Counted from the stretch's first letter, positions 24,154 through 33,275 are shown. The stretch is DNA of 64,000 nucleotides from TMED27 sp050633165 (GCA_050633165.1 JBOEFZ010000014.1:3732-67731); one strand, 5' to 3'. Made by a program: numbers and translations. The notes: generated by a model from the sequence alone, not told the origin.

Positions 24154-26112
24154 ATGACAGATACGAAAAATTTAAGTCGGGAAGAATTAGAAGCTAAGGT
24201 CGCGGAAGCCGATGCGCTCGCCGAAATGAAGTCGAATTTTTTAGCAACGATGAGCCATGAAATTCGCACGCCGATGCAGACGATTTTTGGTTTGCTTGAG
24301 CTGATTAACGATGAAAAACCGTCGGAGCGGGTGGCGGAGATGGTGGGCACGGCGCAAGGCGCGGCGGCGGGGCTCTTGGAAATTTTGGATGATGTGCTGG
24401 ATCTGGCGAAGATGGATGCGGATAAGATGGAGCTGGATGAGTTTGAGGTTCCGGTGCGGTTGCTCGTGCGCGGGCTGCTTGAGGCTTTGTCGGTTAAGGT
24501 GCACGGGATTGATATCGCGATTGAGGATGCGATTGAGCAAGATGTGCCATTTGTGGTGCAGGGGGATCCGAAGCGGTTGCGGCAGATTATTATGAATTTG
24601 TGCTCGAATGCGCTCAAATTCACGCATGTCGGGAAGGTCACGGTGCGGGTGAGCCGCGAGGTGGAGCGCATCAGCGTGCCGGATGGCGGTGTTGGTTTGC
24701 GGTTTGAGGTGATTGATACGGGGATCGGGATGAGTCAAGAGGTTTGTGATCGGCTCTTCCAATCCTTTACGCAGGCGGACAATTCCACGTCGCGGAAATA
24801 TGGCGGGACGGGGCTTGGGCTTTCGATTTGTAAGAAGCTTGTGGAGCTTATGGGCGGTGAAATCGGGGTGAATAGCGCGGAAGGGAAGGGTTCGAATTTC
24901 TGGTTTGAAATCCCGACGCGGGAGGTTGATACCGATGCGAATACGGTGGAGCTGCCGAATTTGGACGGGGTTTCGGTGTTGTCGGTTGAGGATCATCCGT
25001 TCGGGGCGAAGGAGATTATGAATTCCTTGCGTTCCATGGGGGCGAGTGTCGAGAGCTGCCCTACTTATGCCGAGGGGTTGAAGATGATAAAGGCGCGGCC
25101 ATTTGATGTGGCGGTGATTGATCAGGGATTGCCGGATGGGCTGGGGCTGGATTTGATTAAGGAGATACGGGAGATCAGGCCGGATACGGGCTTGGTGATG
25201 TATACGGTGCGGGATGATATTGGGCTGGCGCATTCCTTGAAAGCCTTGGGCGCGACATTTTTGACCAAGCCGGCTAGTCGTGCAGGCCTTGGCGAGGCGG
25301 TGAAGGATGCGACGGATCGGATTGAGGCGAAGGAGATTAAAGGGCCGAAGCGGCTTTTGATTGCCGAGGATACGGCGAGCGTGCGGGATATTTTGGGGCG
25401 GCAGCTCGAGAAAATTGGCGCGGAGGCGGATTTTGTCGAGAATGGGCGCTTGGCGCTTGAGGCGCTTAATAGCGGAAAATACGGGATTTTGATCTCGGAT
25501 TTGCATATGCCGGAGATGGATGGGTATCAGCTCGTCGAGACTATTCGCAAGAAAGAGCGTTTGGATCACACGACGCGCTTTCCGATTGTTGTTTTGACGG
25601 CGGATGTGCAGATGGGGGAGCGGGAGGTTTATATGGAGCATGGGTTTGATGAATGCTTGCTTAAGCCTGTTTCCCTTGGGCAATTTGAGCGGTTATTGGT
25701 GCGGTGGGGAATTGTCGAGAAGAAGGCAGCGGTGAAACCGGAAGAGGAGGCGGCGGGGGAAAGCGCGGGCGATGCTCCGGCGGCTGCTCAGCCGGCGATT
25801 GATAAGGAGGCGATGATCGGGTTGATGGGCGCGTTTGATGATGATGCGATTGAGATGCTGGGTATGTTTGCGGAGATGACCGCGCCATTGGTGGCGCAGA
25901 TTGAAGAGCAATTGGCGGCGGGCGATTTGGCGGCACTGTCCGAGACAGGGCATAGCCTCAAAGGCGCAGCACGCTCGGCGTGTTGTCCGGTGCTGGGTGA
26001 TTTATGTGCGCGGTTGCAGGACGAAGCGGCGGAAGGCGTTGATTGTGCGGATTTGGTGGCGGATATTGTTGCGGAATTTGCGCGGGTTGAGGCGGAGATT
26101 AAGGGGCTTTAA
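24154..26112 (+). CDS. soluble hybrid histidine kinase with two receivers and an Hpt domain
   Basis: 652 residues, no transmembrane segment and no sensor domain beyond a 25-residue helix. Order: HisKA with phosphoacceptor His35 (SHEIRTPM); HATPase with N-box LCSNALKF, DTGIGM and GTGLGLSICKKL (~130–265); receiver 1 (~275–390) with Asp323; receiver 2 (~405–525) with SDLHMPEMDG, Asp449; an Ala/Glu-rich linker; Hpt (~550–650) with His600 in GHSLKGAARSA. It is a complete phosphorelay in one chain. The output partner is not adjacent. The input may come from a partner protein. Confidence 0.94.
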   Translation: MTDTKNLSREELEAKVAEADALAEMKSNFLATMSHEIRTPMQTIFGLLELINDEKPSERVAEMVGTAQGAAAGLLEILDDVLDLAKMDADKMELDEFEVPVRLLVRGLLEALSVKVHGIDIAIEDAIEQDVPFVVQGDPKRLRQIIMNLCSNALKFTHVGKVTVRVSREVERISVPDGGVGLRFEVIDTGIGMSQEVCDRLFQSFTQADNSTSRKYGGTGLGLSICKKLVELMGGEIGVNSAEGKGSNFWFEIPTREVDTDANTVELPNLDGVSVLSVEDHPFGAKEIMNSLRSMGASVESCPTYAEGLKMIKARPFDVAVIDQGLPDGLGLDLIKEIREIRPDTGLVMYTVRDDIGLAHSLKALGATFLTKPASRAGLGEAVKDATDRIEAKEIKGPKRLLIAEDTASVRDILGRQLEKIGAEADFVENGRLALEALNSGKYGILISDLHMPEMDGYQLVETIRKKERLDHTTRFPIVVLTADVQMGEREVYMEHGFDECLLKPVSLGQFERLLVRWGIVEKKAAVKPEEEAAGESAGDAPAAAQPAIDKEAMIGLMGAFDDDAIEMLGMFAEMTAPLVAQIEEQLAAGDLAALSETGHSLKGAARSACCPVLGDLCARLQDEAAEGVDCADLVADIVAEFARVEAEIKGL

Positions 26113-26328
26113 AGCGGGTTGTGCCGCAAATGAAGTCGATACACGCGGATTTTCATCCAATGTCAGGGGCGTAGAGGTTTAGCCACAACGGGCACGACAA
26201 AAACGGCGATACTGCTAAGGTTGTGAGTTTTAGCACAAAGTACGACAGGTTAAACGGAGCGTTTTGTGCCTAATGATCATGCAGCCCCCCTCATAGCAAA
26301 GCAGGATTTTTTCCACCCTCAATTAACA
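26113..26328. other. spacer after the hybrid kinase
   Basis: About 216 bases with no ORF over 40 codons that looks like protein, and no clear terminator or RNA fold. Base composition shifts toward A/T at its right edge, where the AT-rich gene begins. Confidence 0.4.
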
Positions 26329-26364
26329 ACATGTAAATATATTTCCTCTAATATATTTACATGT
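26329..26364 (+). promoter_or_regulatory. 14-bp perfect palindrome covering the start codon of the AT-rich gene
   Basis: ACATGTAAATATAT and ATATATTTACATGT are exact complements separated by eight bases. The right arm contains the ATG at 26361. As DNA it could be an operator; as RNA it would hide the start codon. No ribosome-binding site is seen in front of that ATG. Confidence 0.55.
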
Positions 26365-26870
26365 CATATAGCACATATACACATGATACTAACAGCCCCC
26401 TAGAGCCTGAATACGTTCATAACATCGTTATTCAGGTATGCGTCCCCAACCAAGGGGAGAGCGTTTCACCTGACATGAGCGCATATGTTGTTGCATTACA
26501 CTTTGATAGCTTTGAGGCTTTAAATCAATTTTTACAGCATCCTCAACGGGAAGAAATGGAAAACTCTATACAACACTTCTCTGCAAATTCAAATGATGTT
26601 GCTTTCACCATTCAACAGGAAAGAGAGAGGGACGCACCAGAAAATAAAAACTTTTACCCGGACTCTGGCCCCGAAAGCTTTAACGAAGGAACAATTCTTG
26701 ATTTTGAAACTATTTATTCGGAATATGCACACATTTTAAATGCCACATATGAGGCTAACATTTTATCCGCAAATGTACTGGAAAAAGGTTTTAGTATAAA
26801 TCCGTTAATGTGTGCCGATAATCAATCTTTGCCTGAAAATATTGCACAACTCCAATCACCGCGCCCCTAA
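26361..26870 (+). CDS. AT-rich hypothetical protein
   Basis: 169 residues, acidic, no signal peptide, no membrane segment. The first ~90 residues look like a compact alpha/beta domain (VHNIVIQVCVPNQ, AYVVALHFDSFEALNQFLQ); the rest is polar. Codon use and base composition are markedly more A/T-rich than both neighbours, suggesting transfer. The ATG at 26361 lies in a palindrome and lacks a ribosome-binding site; a second ATG at 26478 has GGGGAGAG about 14 bases upstream. No family is recognised. Confidence 0.6.
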   Translation: MSYSTYTHDTNSPLEPEYVHNIVIQVCVPNQGESVSPDMSAYVVALHFDSFEALNQFLQHPQREEMENSIQHFSANSNDVAFTIQQERERDAPENKNFYPDSGPESFNEGTILDFETIYSEYAHILNATYEANILSANVLEKGFSINPLMCADNQSLPENIAQLQSPRP

Positions 26871-26890
26871 CCAGCACTACAAGCTTTCCC

Positions 26891-27622
26891 TTAAATACAG
26901 CCCGCTTCATCGCCATCTGTATCGCCGTTATATTCGGCGTCGGGTTCGTTGATGACCATGCGGACGCGGAAGCAGACGGATCCGGAGGGGCATTGGGTTA
27001 GGGCGGTTGTCGCGCTATCTAAATCAATGGCAGAGAGGCTCGCATCAATGACGTCGGCTTCGCATTCATCGAATTGTTCGTCGAGGCGTTCGAGGGCGGA
27101 GAGGATGAAGGCGTCGGATTTGGAGCTTTCTATCCAAAAATAAACGCCGTCTGTGCCGTTGTAATATTGCCATGGCTCGAACAAATCAGGGGTTGGCGGC
27201 ATGAATTTTCCGGTGCTGCCGCCGAAGAGTTTCGTGTGATTAACCGCTGCGCCGTCGGGGTTACCGGGGCAACGGATGCCGGAAACGTTGCGGTCACCCG
27301 ATTGCGCGGGGGTTGCGGCGGAGAAATGCGTGGAATTGGGATTAATAGGGAATTGCGTATTGGCGTCGGGGTCTGAACCACTGCCGGAGGTGTCGATCGT
27401 GCTATCGCCTTGGGGGTAGAGAAGGAGGCATTCCTGGATTGCGGAGCGGATTGTATCAACCTGCCCCTGCAAGTCCGTTGCGGTTTTGAAGGTGTTTTGA
27501 GAGGAGGTTTGCTGGGAGGATGGCTCCATGAAGCTAACGGTTAGGGCCGCGAGCAACGCAATGGCGATCAAAATATAAACAAGCGCGCTACCATTTTGAG
27601 AGTTGGAAGCGCGCTTTGTCAT
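26891..27622 (-). CDS. pilin-like protein of the type IV pilus/secretion-like locus (second copy)
   Basis: 243 residues. A short basic leader ending in Gly11 precedes the hydrophobic helix SALVYILIAIALLAALTVSF; the body is an extracytoplasmic domain with seven cysteines, Asn/Ser/Gly-rich loops and a cysteine in the last residues. This layout resembles a prepilin, but the residue at +5 after the putative cleavage is Tyr, not Glu. It is last in the minus-strand gene row and follows a similar gene (27650–28390) by 27 bases. AGGAT precedes the ATG. It could be a minor pilin or pseudopilin; function is inferred from layout and neighbours only. Confidence 0.65.
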   Translation of the reverse strand: MTKRASNSQNGSALVYILIAIALLAALTVSFMEPSSQQTSSQNTFKTATDLQGQVDTIRSAIQECLLLYPQGDSTIDTSGSGSDPDANTQFPINPNSTHFSAATPAQSGDRNVSGIRCPGNPDGAAVNHTKLFGGSTGKFMPPTPDLFEPWQYYNGTDGVYFWIESSKSDAFILSALERLDEQFDECEADVIDASLSAIDLDSATTALTQCPSGSVCFRVRMVINEPDAEYNGDTDGDEAGCI

Positions 27623-27649
27623 TATTATATCCTAGGTTCTAGGCTGAAT

Positions 27650-28390
27650 TTATGATTCGTAGATCACGTGGTAGTAAACATATTCACCACCGTTATTCTG
27701 GAAACATCCGAAGGCTTGTCCATCAAGCGCGCCACCAGTTACAGCATCTCCACCGGTTCCGATTGTGATATCATTGGTTGTTGCAAAAGAGATACCGTTA
27801 TCAAGAATGCGGTTATACCCTTCTGTAGTGTCATCCGTTCCAGAGACATCCGTTCCGGTATCAGGGATACCGGAAATTCCAAGTTCAGTATTGATGCGTG
27901 AGCAAACAGCTTGTTTAATGCCGGGCAGGAAGGCAATGATTTCGTTTCCTGTTGCCGCACCGGAAGATGTAAGACCGACGTTAACAATTTCAAAGTCACC
28001 GTTAAATGTCCATGTCCCCTGTGCGCCATTTGCCATCACATCGGCAATTGCAGGCGCATATGTTGCATTACCACCAGACGGATGGAACACACAGTCTGTA
28101 CCGGAGGTTGAACAGTTACCGAAGTCAGATGGTGGATTAAACTCCATGTCTGTTGGGTCGATCCCTTTGGAAACCTGCATCCGGATCAAAGAGGTTCTTA
28201 TTCCTGTTGGATACTGCGTAATTGCCGCCGTATTCACAAGGTTTGTTTCATCGTTGGCATCACCGCCACCGGAGCGTGTTGATGATGTTACCGCGTATGA
28301 AAGCGCGGCAAAAAGAGCCACAGCGATAAGAATAAGGAACAGGACATTCCCGCTTTCATTTTTTCTTGATTTTGTTTGTATAGGTTTCAC
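27650..28390 (-). CDS. pilin-like protein of the type IV pilus/secretion-like locus (first copy)
   Basis: 246 residues. A basic leader ending NESG14 is followed by the helix NVLFLILIAVALFAALSYAV and a TSSTRSGGGD linker, then a Gly/Thr-rich domain with four cysteines. The prepilin-like hydrophobic N-terminus is clear, but position +5 is Leu rather than Glu. It starts at GTG with AAGGGG eight bases upstream. Of the two pilin-like genes its repetitive Thr/Gly/Asp-rich body and good ribosome-binding site make it the better candidate for the abundant subunit. That is inference. Confidence 0.68.
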   Translation of the reverse strand: MKPIQTKSRKNESGNVLFLILIAVALFAALSYAVTSSTRSGGGDANDETNLVNTAAITQYPTGIRTSLIRMQVSKGIDPTDMEFNPPSDFGNCSTSGTDCVFHPSGGNATYAPAIADVMANGAQGTWTFNGDFEIVNVGLTSSGAATGNEIIAFLPGIKQAVCSRINTELGISGIPDTGTDVSGTDDTTEGYNRILDNGISFATTNDITIGTGGDAVTGGALDGQAFGCFQNNGGEYVYYHVIYES

Positions 28391-28454
28391 TTGAACTACC
28401 CCTTAAATTTAATGTGGAATGAATTTTCTCCAAAAATACCGAATCAGTATAACA

Positions 28455-29036
28455 TCACTTCGGCTTCACGGAAATAGTATTTATTTTCAATGTTGTACTT
28501 AATGGCTTGCCCTCGCATTCCCGCCCTACGCAAAGGCTTTTTATATCAATGCGCCAACCATCTCCACCGTTTTGAACATGGCCGATTGCTTCGCGGAATT
28601 GCCCGAATGTATTGGTTGAACTGGCGGTCATAGAGATGGCGGTGCCGGAAGCTTTTATATCTACGCCCTGATAAATATCTTTCATACGCTCGGCGAACTT
28701 CTTTAAATCGTTTGGCTTAACAGCCTGATTTACAATTTTCGGGACAGAGGGTTTGATCGCTTCGGCTTCCTGAAGCTCTGTGCGTAACTGCGTTAAAGAT
28801 TGGAGATTTACAACCGTGAACAGGCCAACAGCAGCAGCCCCCATCCACACGACGCCGGCGATGACCAACATTGTCTGACTGGCATTTTGCGGCATTTTTT
28901 CGAGGAAATGGTTTAAATCCTCGGCTGCACTGGCGTTTGTTAGTTTATTAAGCGACCGTGGGTCAAAATCTTTGATCGCATTTTTAAATGCTGCGATGAT
29001 TTGTTTGAATTGATTATTTTTCATCCCTGCCCCCAT
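28455..29036 (-). CDS. bitopic membrane protein, GspM/PilO-like topology
   Basis: 193 residues: ~53 cytoplasmic residues, one transmembrane helix (~54–76), a short coiled coil (QLRTELQEAEA) and a small periplasmic alpha/beta domain with a pair of cysteines (SLCVGRECEG) near the end. The size and layout match GspM/PilO-like assembly-platform proteins, although sequence similarity was not recognised. Its ATG overlaps the stop of the previous gene (TAATG), so the two are translationally coupled. An internal ATG at 29024 is an alternative start. Confidence 0.6.
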   Translation of the reverse strand: MGAGMKNNQFKQIIAAFKNAIKDFDPRSLNKLTNASAAEDLNHFLEKMPQNASQTMLVIAGVVWMGAAAVGLFTVVNLQSLTQLRTELQEAEAIKPSVPKIVNQAVKPNDLKKFAERMKDIYQGVDIKASGTAISMTASSTNTFGQFREAIGHVQNGGDGWRIDIKSLCVGRECEGKPLSTTLKINTISVKPK

Positions 29037-30001
29037 TACCTTGACCCGACAACGCGTACGCGTCCATCACGGGCAGTATTTTCTTCATCGACGCGCGCAG
29101 GCAGGCGCTCCATAATCGGCTGTACGAAGGCGGGTGGGATAAGAGCCTCCCATACGACTTTATTGCCATCGACATGATATTTCACAAGCGTACCGTCAAC
29201 GCGCGAGAAGACGTCGAGCAATTCCTGCACACGCACCATGTGTTTGATGGAATCATTTTTCATGATGTTATTAGCATTTGTCATGAGCTCCATTGCCGCT
29301 CGGTCGGTTTGTTTTTGCACTTTTTCAAGGTCGCGTTTAATCATATTGACGGACAAAAAGCTGAAGACAAGGATGCAGGCCGCGATAATACCAACCAACA
29401 GGCCGGATACGACCAGCATTTTTGCTGTCGCGCGTGTGAGTTGCTCGGTTTTCAGGTTGCGGTTACGCCATGGAACCACATCCGCCATATCAGGATTAAT
29501 GGTTACGAAATTCGCGTCCATGCTCTGGATACGCGGTAAGATAGTACGGGATGCGCCGAGATAGACCTGCATCCGTTTTGTATCGGGGTCCCAACGCAGG
29601 GCGGAGGCTGTTCCCTCTTGTTCATACAGGTAGACGGTTTCCTGATCCCAATATTCGCTATTCCCCGGAAGGGCGGCGGCGAGCGGGCACCAGCTATCGG
29701 GGTTGGAAGACATGGCGGCGGAAGGGCATGCGAGATACCAGATTTTGTTTTCATCAACGGCATAGCAATAGTGCACTTTTTCCGTGCCGCAAGCCTGGGA
29801 AGCGGCATTCCATACGGCTTCGTCTTCTGTGCCGGGGATGTGCGGGATGCTGCCGCCGATTACTTCTTGCGGTAGGTAGGGCTTTAAATCCTCGACAAAT
29901 GCACCGCCTTCGCCGGCCAGAACATCGGAGATGCCGGCGGCGGGCTTTGCCCCTGTGCGCTTGTTTGGCGCATCCATTTCGTTTGATTTTCGAATTGCCA
30001 C
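29036..30001 (-). CDS. bitopic membrane protein, GspL/BfpC-like topology
   Basis: 321 residues: a ~190-residue N-terminal domain without signal peptide, therefore cytoplasmic, holding four cysteines (71, 79, 92, 105); one transmembrane helix (~194–217); a coiled coil (DLEKVQKQTDRAAMEL); and a periplasmic C-terminal domain. A cytoplasmic domain plus single helix plus periplasmic domain is how GspL and type IVb accessory proteins such as BfpC bridge ATPase and platform. Family identity is inferred from topology and position between the GspF-like and GspM-like genes. It starts at GTG 30001; ATG 29977 is possible. Confidence 0.6.
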   Translation of the reverse strand: MAIRKSNEMDAPNKRTGAKPAAGISDVLAGEGGAFVEDLKPYLPQEVIGGSIPHIPGTEDEAVWNAASQACGTEKVHYCYAVDENKIWYLACPSAAMSSNPDSWCPLAAALPGNSEYWDQETVYLYEQEGTASALRWDPDTKRMQVYLGASRTILPRIQSMDANFVTINPDMADVVPWRNRNLKTEQLTRATAKMLVVSGLLVGIIAACILVFSFLSVNMIKRDLEKVQKQTDRAAMELMTNANNIMKNDSIKHMVRVQELLDVFSRVDGTLVKYHVDGNKVVWEALIPPAFVQPIMERLPARVDEENTARDGRVRVVGSR

Positions 30002-30059
30002 AGTGAATGTAACCCTTTTCCCGAATTCTACCTTAAGTATCGCTTAGAACCAAGCGCGT

Positions 30060-31280
30060 TTAGACTGCCCCTTGCATGAGACCGCCCATCATTGAATCCA
30101 TGCTCATATTCATGACCGTCAGGGCGTAGATCGCGGAACCGAAAGCGATCACAAGGAAGACGCCGGTTAATGCGAAGGCGAGCCAGACAATCAACGTGTG
30201 TTTCGTTTTTGCCGCCTGTGCGCGCATCTCAGTAATCGACTCCATGATTGTAGCAACTTGATCGAGATCAGACAAGCTTGCAAGCTCGAGGCGTTCATTG
30301 CGGCGTAAGGGTTCGCGGTCAAGAGCGGAACCGAGGCTGACCCCGCGGCTTAGATCATCAAGCGAGTCGTTCCAATACATTGCCACATCCGGCGCGCCGG
30401 AGGCTTCGGCGGATTGTTGAAGCGTGTCGTTAATCGGTACCATACCGCGGATCATACGCGCGGCAGCGGACATGGAGTCAGAGAACGCCAAGTCACGCAT
30501 ATAGCCGCCAATGAGCGGGATTTTTCGTACAAGGCGTGCGGTTGGCCAATCCTTTTTCCCGCGATTAACCCAAAAGGAAAATACGCACCATGCCATAAAG
30601 ACACCGGAGGCGACGGAAACGAAGATGAGGGTGTCCCATGTTAGTTCCAGATTACCAACAACGCGGTCGAATTGCTCTAACGCCTCGGGGTCGGTTGGGG
30701 GGTTATCGCGGAACCAGCCCAAAATCATATCCTTACCCGCCCAAAGCGAGGAAACGATAGAGAACACATCAAAGGCCAGCCAGCCCATTGTTCCCATGAT
30801 CGCGCGGGCGTTCTTTTTCTTTTGTGTGATGGAGTGGATGGCATGCGGGATACCTTCGACAAGGCGGTTTGCACGTTCCGATCCGGCGAGGATGGCGATT
30901 GTGCCGTGATCGAAGATATTGAGCGCCTTTAGCGCGTCGATAACGCCCAAACCACGGGCAAGAGCCTCACGCGCGGGGGCGAGGATGTTTTGGCGGCGGG
31001 GGTTATCTTCGGCCTGAATAATTTTCCAAAAGGCCACACCGGGGGAGGTAGAGCCAGAGCGGAATTGGATACCGCGCAGGAGCTGTACCTGCCACCATGT
31101 GGAGCGGGCGAGGAGGCGTTCAATCGTGGAGCGGGCATGCGGGCGGATACTGAGCGCGAAGCCACCTTTTTTCGCAACAGCAGCGCGGACATCATCAACA
31201 GAAGGCAGGTAGAAGGATTCCGTGACCTTCTTTGGTCCGGAGCGGGTTTCATAAGCAATTTCAGCAACCCATTGCTGCAT
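30060..31280 (-). CDS. type II secretion / type IV pilus inner-membrane platform protein (GspF/PilC family)
   Basis: 406 residues. Two T2SSF repeats: the first (~65–175) contains GLGVIDALKALNIFDHGTIAIL and SERANRLVEGI; the second (~265–375) contains AFSDSMSAAARMIRGMVPIND and GVSLGSAL. Three transmembrane segments (~170–190, 225–250 and 370–400) match the family. It anchors the extension ATPase in the inner membrane. The ATG at 31280 has GGAAG five bases upstream; a GTG at 31286 is less likely. The Pro-Phe motifs of classical PilC repeats are weak, so the protein is a divergent member. Confidence 0.85.
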   Translation of the reverse strand: MQQWVAEIAYETRSGPKKVTESFYLPSVDDVRAAVAKKGGFALSIRPHARSTIERLLARSTWWQVQLLRGIQFRSGSTSPGVAFWKIIQAEDNPRRQNILAPAREALARGLGVIDALKALNIFDHGTIAILAGSERANRLVEGIPHAIHSITQKKKNARAIMGTMGWLAFDVFSIVSSLWAGKDMILGWFRDNPPTDPEALEQFDRVVGNLELTWDTLIFVSVASGVFMAWCVFSFWVNRGKKDWPTARLVRKIPLIGGYMRDLAFSDSMSAAARMIRGMVPINDTLQQSAEASGAPDVAMYWNDSLDDLSRGVSLGSALDREPLRRNERLELASLSDLDQVATIMESITEMRAQAAKTKHTLIVWLAFALTGVFLVIAFGSAIYALTVMNMSMDSMMGGLMQGAV

Positions 31281-31290
31281 TTTCACTTCC

Positions 31291-31370
31291 TTTTCCGTTT
31301 TCAGAGCGTTGCGGCGCTCCTCAAATACGTTTTGTATTCTTCCTCGCTTGCGCCTCCTGAAAACGGAAAA
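31291..31370. repeat. 80-nt inverted repeat between ATPase and platform genes
   Basis: Perfect arms TTTTCCGTTTTCAG (31291–31304) and CTGAAAACGGAAAA (31357–31370). The spacer from 31281 to 31541 has no ORF. A second small dyad, TAAGGCCGT / ACGGCCTTA at 31467–31490, lies further toward the ATPase gene. Together they may reduce read-through from the ATPase gene into the platform gene. Confidence 0.7.
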
Positions 31371-31541
31371 TCAAGCGAAAATAATATCTCTCAATACGCC
31401 TCGCTCCTCCTGCTTTATTTCCCTTGGGTCAAAAGAAAAGCGAAACGCAAAAAACTGTTTAATTATTAAGGCCGTGGATTTACGGCCTTATGATGACAGG
31501 ATACTCAAAAATAGTTACAAAATCGTATATTTACATACATC

Positions 31542-33266
31542 TTAATCTTCGAGATATGACAGCGCGGATTTGGGGTCTATGAGGCCGCTTAGGACGAGGT
31601 CAATGAGGCCGTCGCGGCGGGAATGGACGATGACGCCCTCTTCGTGGATGATGTCGTTGACGTTGCCGATGAGGGCTTGGTAGATGTCGTTACGTTGCGC
31701 GGGACCAAGGGTGATGAGGAGCGCGTCGAGGAGCAAGGTTCGGCCGGAAATTCCGGTGCGGTTACAAAGGTCACAGCCGGATGTGTTATGGCGGCGGATT
31801 TTGGCCTTTGTATCGATGCCGAGGCGTTCAATTTCATGTGCCTCGACTGCGTTATCGGCGGTGTCTTTGTGGGCGCAGCCTTGGCATAGGGTTCGCACGA
31901 GGCGCTGGTTCATGATGGCTTTGACTTGTTGCGCGAGGGTGAAGGTCGAGGAGCGTTCCCGCGATGATGGCATGAGAGAGCGCAGGCGCTCGAAGGTTTG
32001 GAGCGCGGTATCGGCGTGAATGGTGGAAATCACGGTGTGACCGGATTCGGCGGCTTTTAGCGAGGTTTCAACGGTGTCGGAATCGCGCATCTCCCCGATG
32101 ATGATGTAATCGGGATCATGACGCATCGAGGCACGGATGAGATCGCCGAAGCTTCCGCCATCCATACCGGGGCGGACTTGCCATTGTGTGGCGTAGCGAA
32201 GCTCGTATTCAATCGGGTCTTCGATCGTCAGGACGTGTTTGCGGCGGCGGTCGATTTGCTGCACGCAGGCATAAAGCGTTGTTGTTTTACCAGAGCCCGT
32301 TGGACCGGAGAGGATGATCATCCCCCCTCCCCCTTTGATCTCGGGCGAAAGAAGGCGGGCGAGGTGGTCGCCGACATCTTCGTGGCGGCGGAAAAGTTCG
32401 TCGAAGCCTTTTAGCGCGGCGCGGTCAAGGAGACGCAGGGTGAGTTTTTCACCGTCTTGGGCTTGTGGCCCTGCGGCGACACGGACATCGATGGCGCGGC
32501 CTTGCCATATGAAACCAAAACGCCCGTCTTTTGGTGTGACGCGATCCCCGAAGTTGAGGCCGGCATCCCGTTTGATGAGTGTTGTGAGACGCGCCATGGC
32601 ATCGGCGGGGAGGAGATGCATGGGTAGCATATCGCCATCGATGCGGTATTGGATCCAGTTGGGGGCTTCGGGGTTATTATCCTGCACGATGTGGATATCG
32701 GAGGCGCGCATTTGCAGGCTTTCGGCGAGCATATCGCGTAAGAACTGGTTGAGGAGCAGGCCGTTATCACTATCGACCAGCCATTGGGCGAGGGTTTTTT
32801 CGCAGCGATCGGCGGAGAGGTCGTGCACGCTACGCAGCGTTTCGGTTAATTCTTTACGATCCCAAACCTCGACCTCGATGCGATCAACATGCAGGCCGCT
32901 TCGTTGCGCCGTGCTCATGAGGGATTCGATCTGGCGGTCATTGAGGTCGTGCAGCGGGGCGATGCGCAAGATGCCGTCGCTCAGGCCGATGAGGTGGATG
33001 CTGAGCGGTAGCCATGCTTGCACGGGGAGGATTGATCTGAGCTGATCCCCTGTTGCGCGGTCTTTGACGGCGTCATCTTCGGCTTCGGATTGGCTGACCG
33101 CGCCGGCCATATCGAGGAGTTGTTCGGTGGAGCGCGCCAATCCTTGCTCCATCATCATGGTGCGTTCACGTTGCACCATATCGAGGTAACGCTCGCGCCC
33201 TTCTGTGGAGCGGGCTTTTAGCGCGGATTTTGGCGCTTTTTTCTTTTCTGCGGTTTCTTCGGCCAT
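31542..33266 (-). CDS. GspE/PilB-family assembly ATPase
   Basis: 574 residues. The N-terminal domain (~1–190) is divergent; the catalytic core has Walker A GPTGSGKTTTLYA near 318, the Asp box TIEDPIEYEL, Walker B IIIGEMRDSDT, and the His box GHTVISTIHADTA. Two CxxC pairs (CQGC near 462 and CDLC near 500) form the zinc site typical of GspE/PilB extension ATPases, and absent from retraction PilT. It powers pilus or pseudopilus polymerisation. The ATG at 33266 is the only ATG near the N-terminus and lies nine bases from the previous stop. Confidence 0.95.
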   Translation of the reverse strand: MAEETAEKKKAPKSALKARSTEGRERYLDMVQRERTMMMEQGLARSTEQLLDMAGAVSQSEAEDDAVKDRATGDQLRSILPVQAWLPLSIHLIGLSDGILRIAPLHDLNDRQIESLMSTAQRSGLHVDRIEVEVWDRKELTETLRSVHDLSADRCEKTLAQWLVDSDNGLLLNQFLRDMLAESLQMRASDIHIVQDNNPEAPNWIQYRIDGDMLPMHLLPADAMARLTTLIKRDAGLNFGDRVTPKDGRFGFIWQGRAIDVRVAAGPQAQDGEKLTLRLLDRAALKGFDELFRRHEDVGDHLARLLSPEIKGGGGMIILSGPTGSGKTTTLYACVQQIDRRRKHVLTIEDPIEYELRYATQWQVRPGMDGGSFGDLIRASMRHDPDYIIIGEMRDSDTVETSLKAAESGHTVISTIHADTALQTFERLRSLMPSSRERSSTFTLAQQVKAIMNQRLVRTLCQGCAHKDTADNAVEAHEIERLGIDTKAKIRRHNTSGCDLCNRTGISGRTLLLDALLITLGPAQRNDIYQALIGNVNDIIHEEGVIVHSRRDGLIDLVLSGLIDPKSALSYLED

Positions 33267-33275
33267 GATCAAGTT

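Noticed and set aside
24241..25683. 480-codon antisense frame in the hybrid kinase
   Set aside because: Gln/Arg/His/Pro-rich shadow without start signals; the sense kinase domains cover the region.
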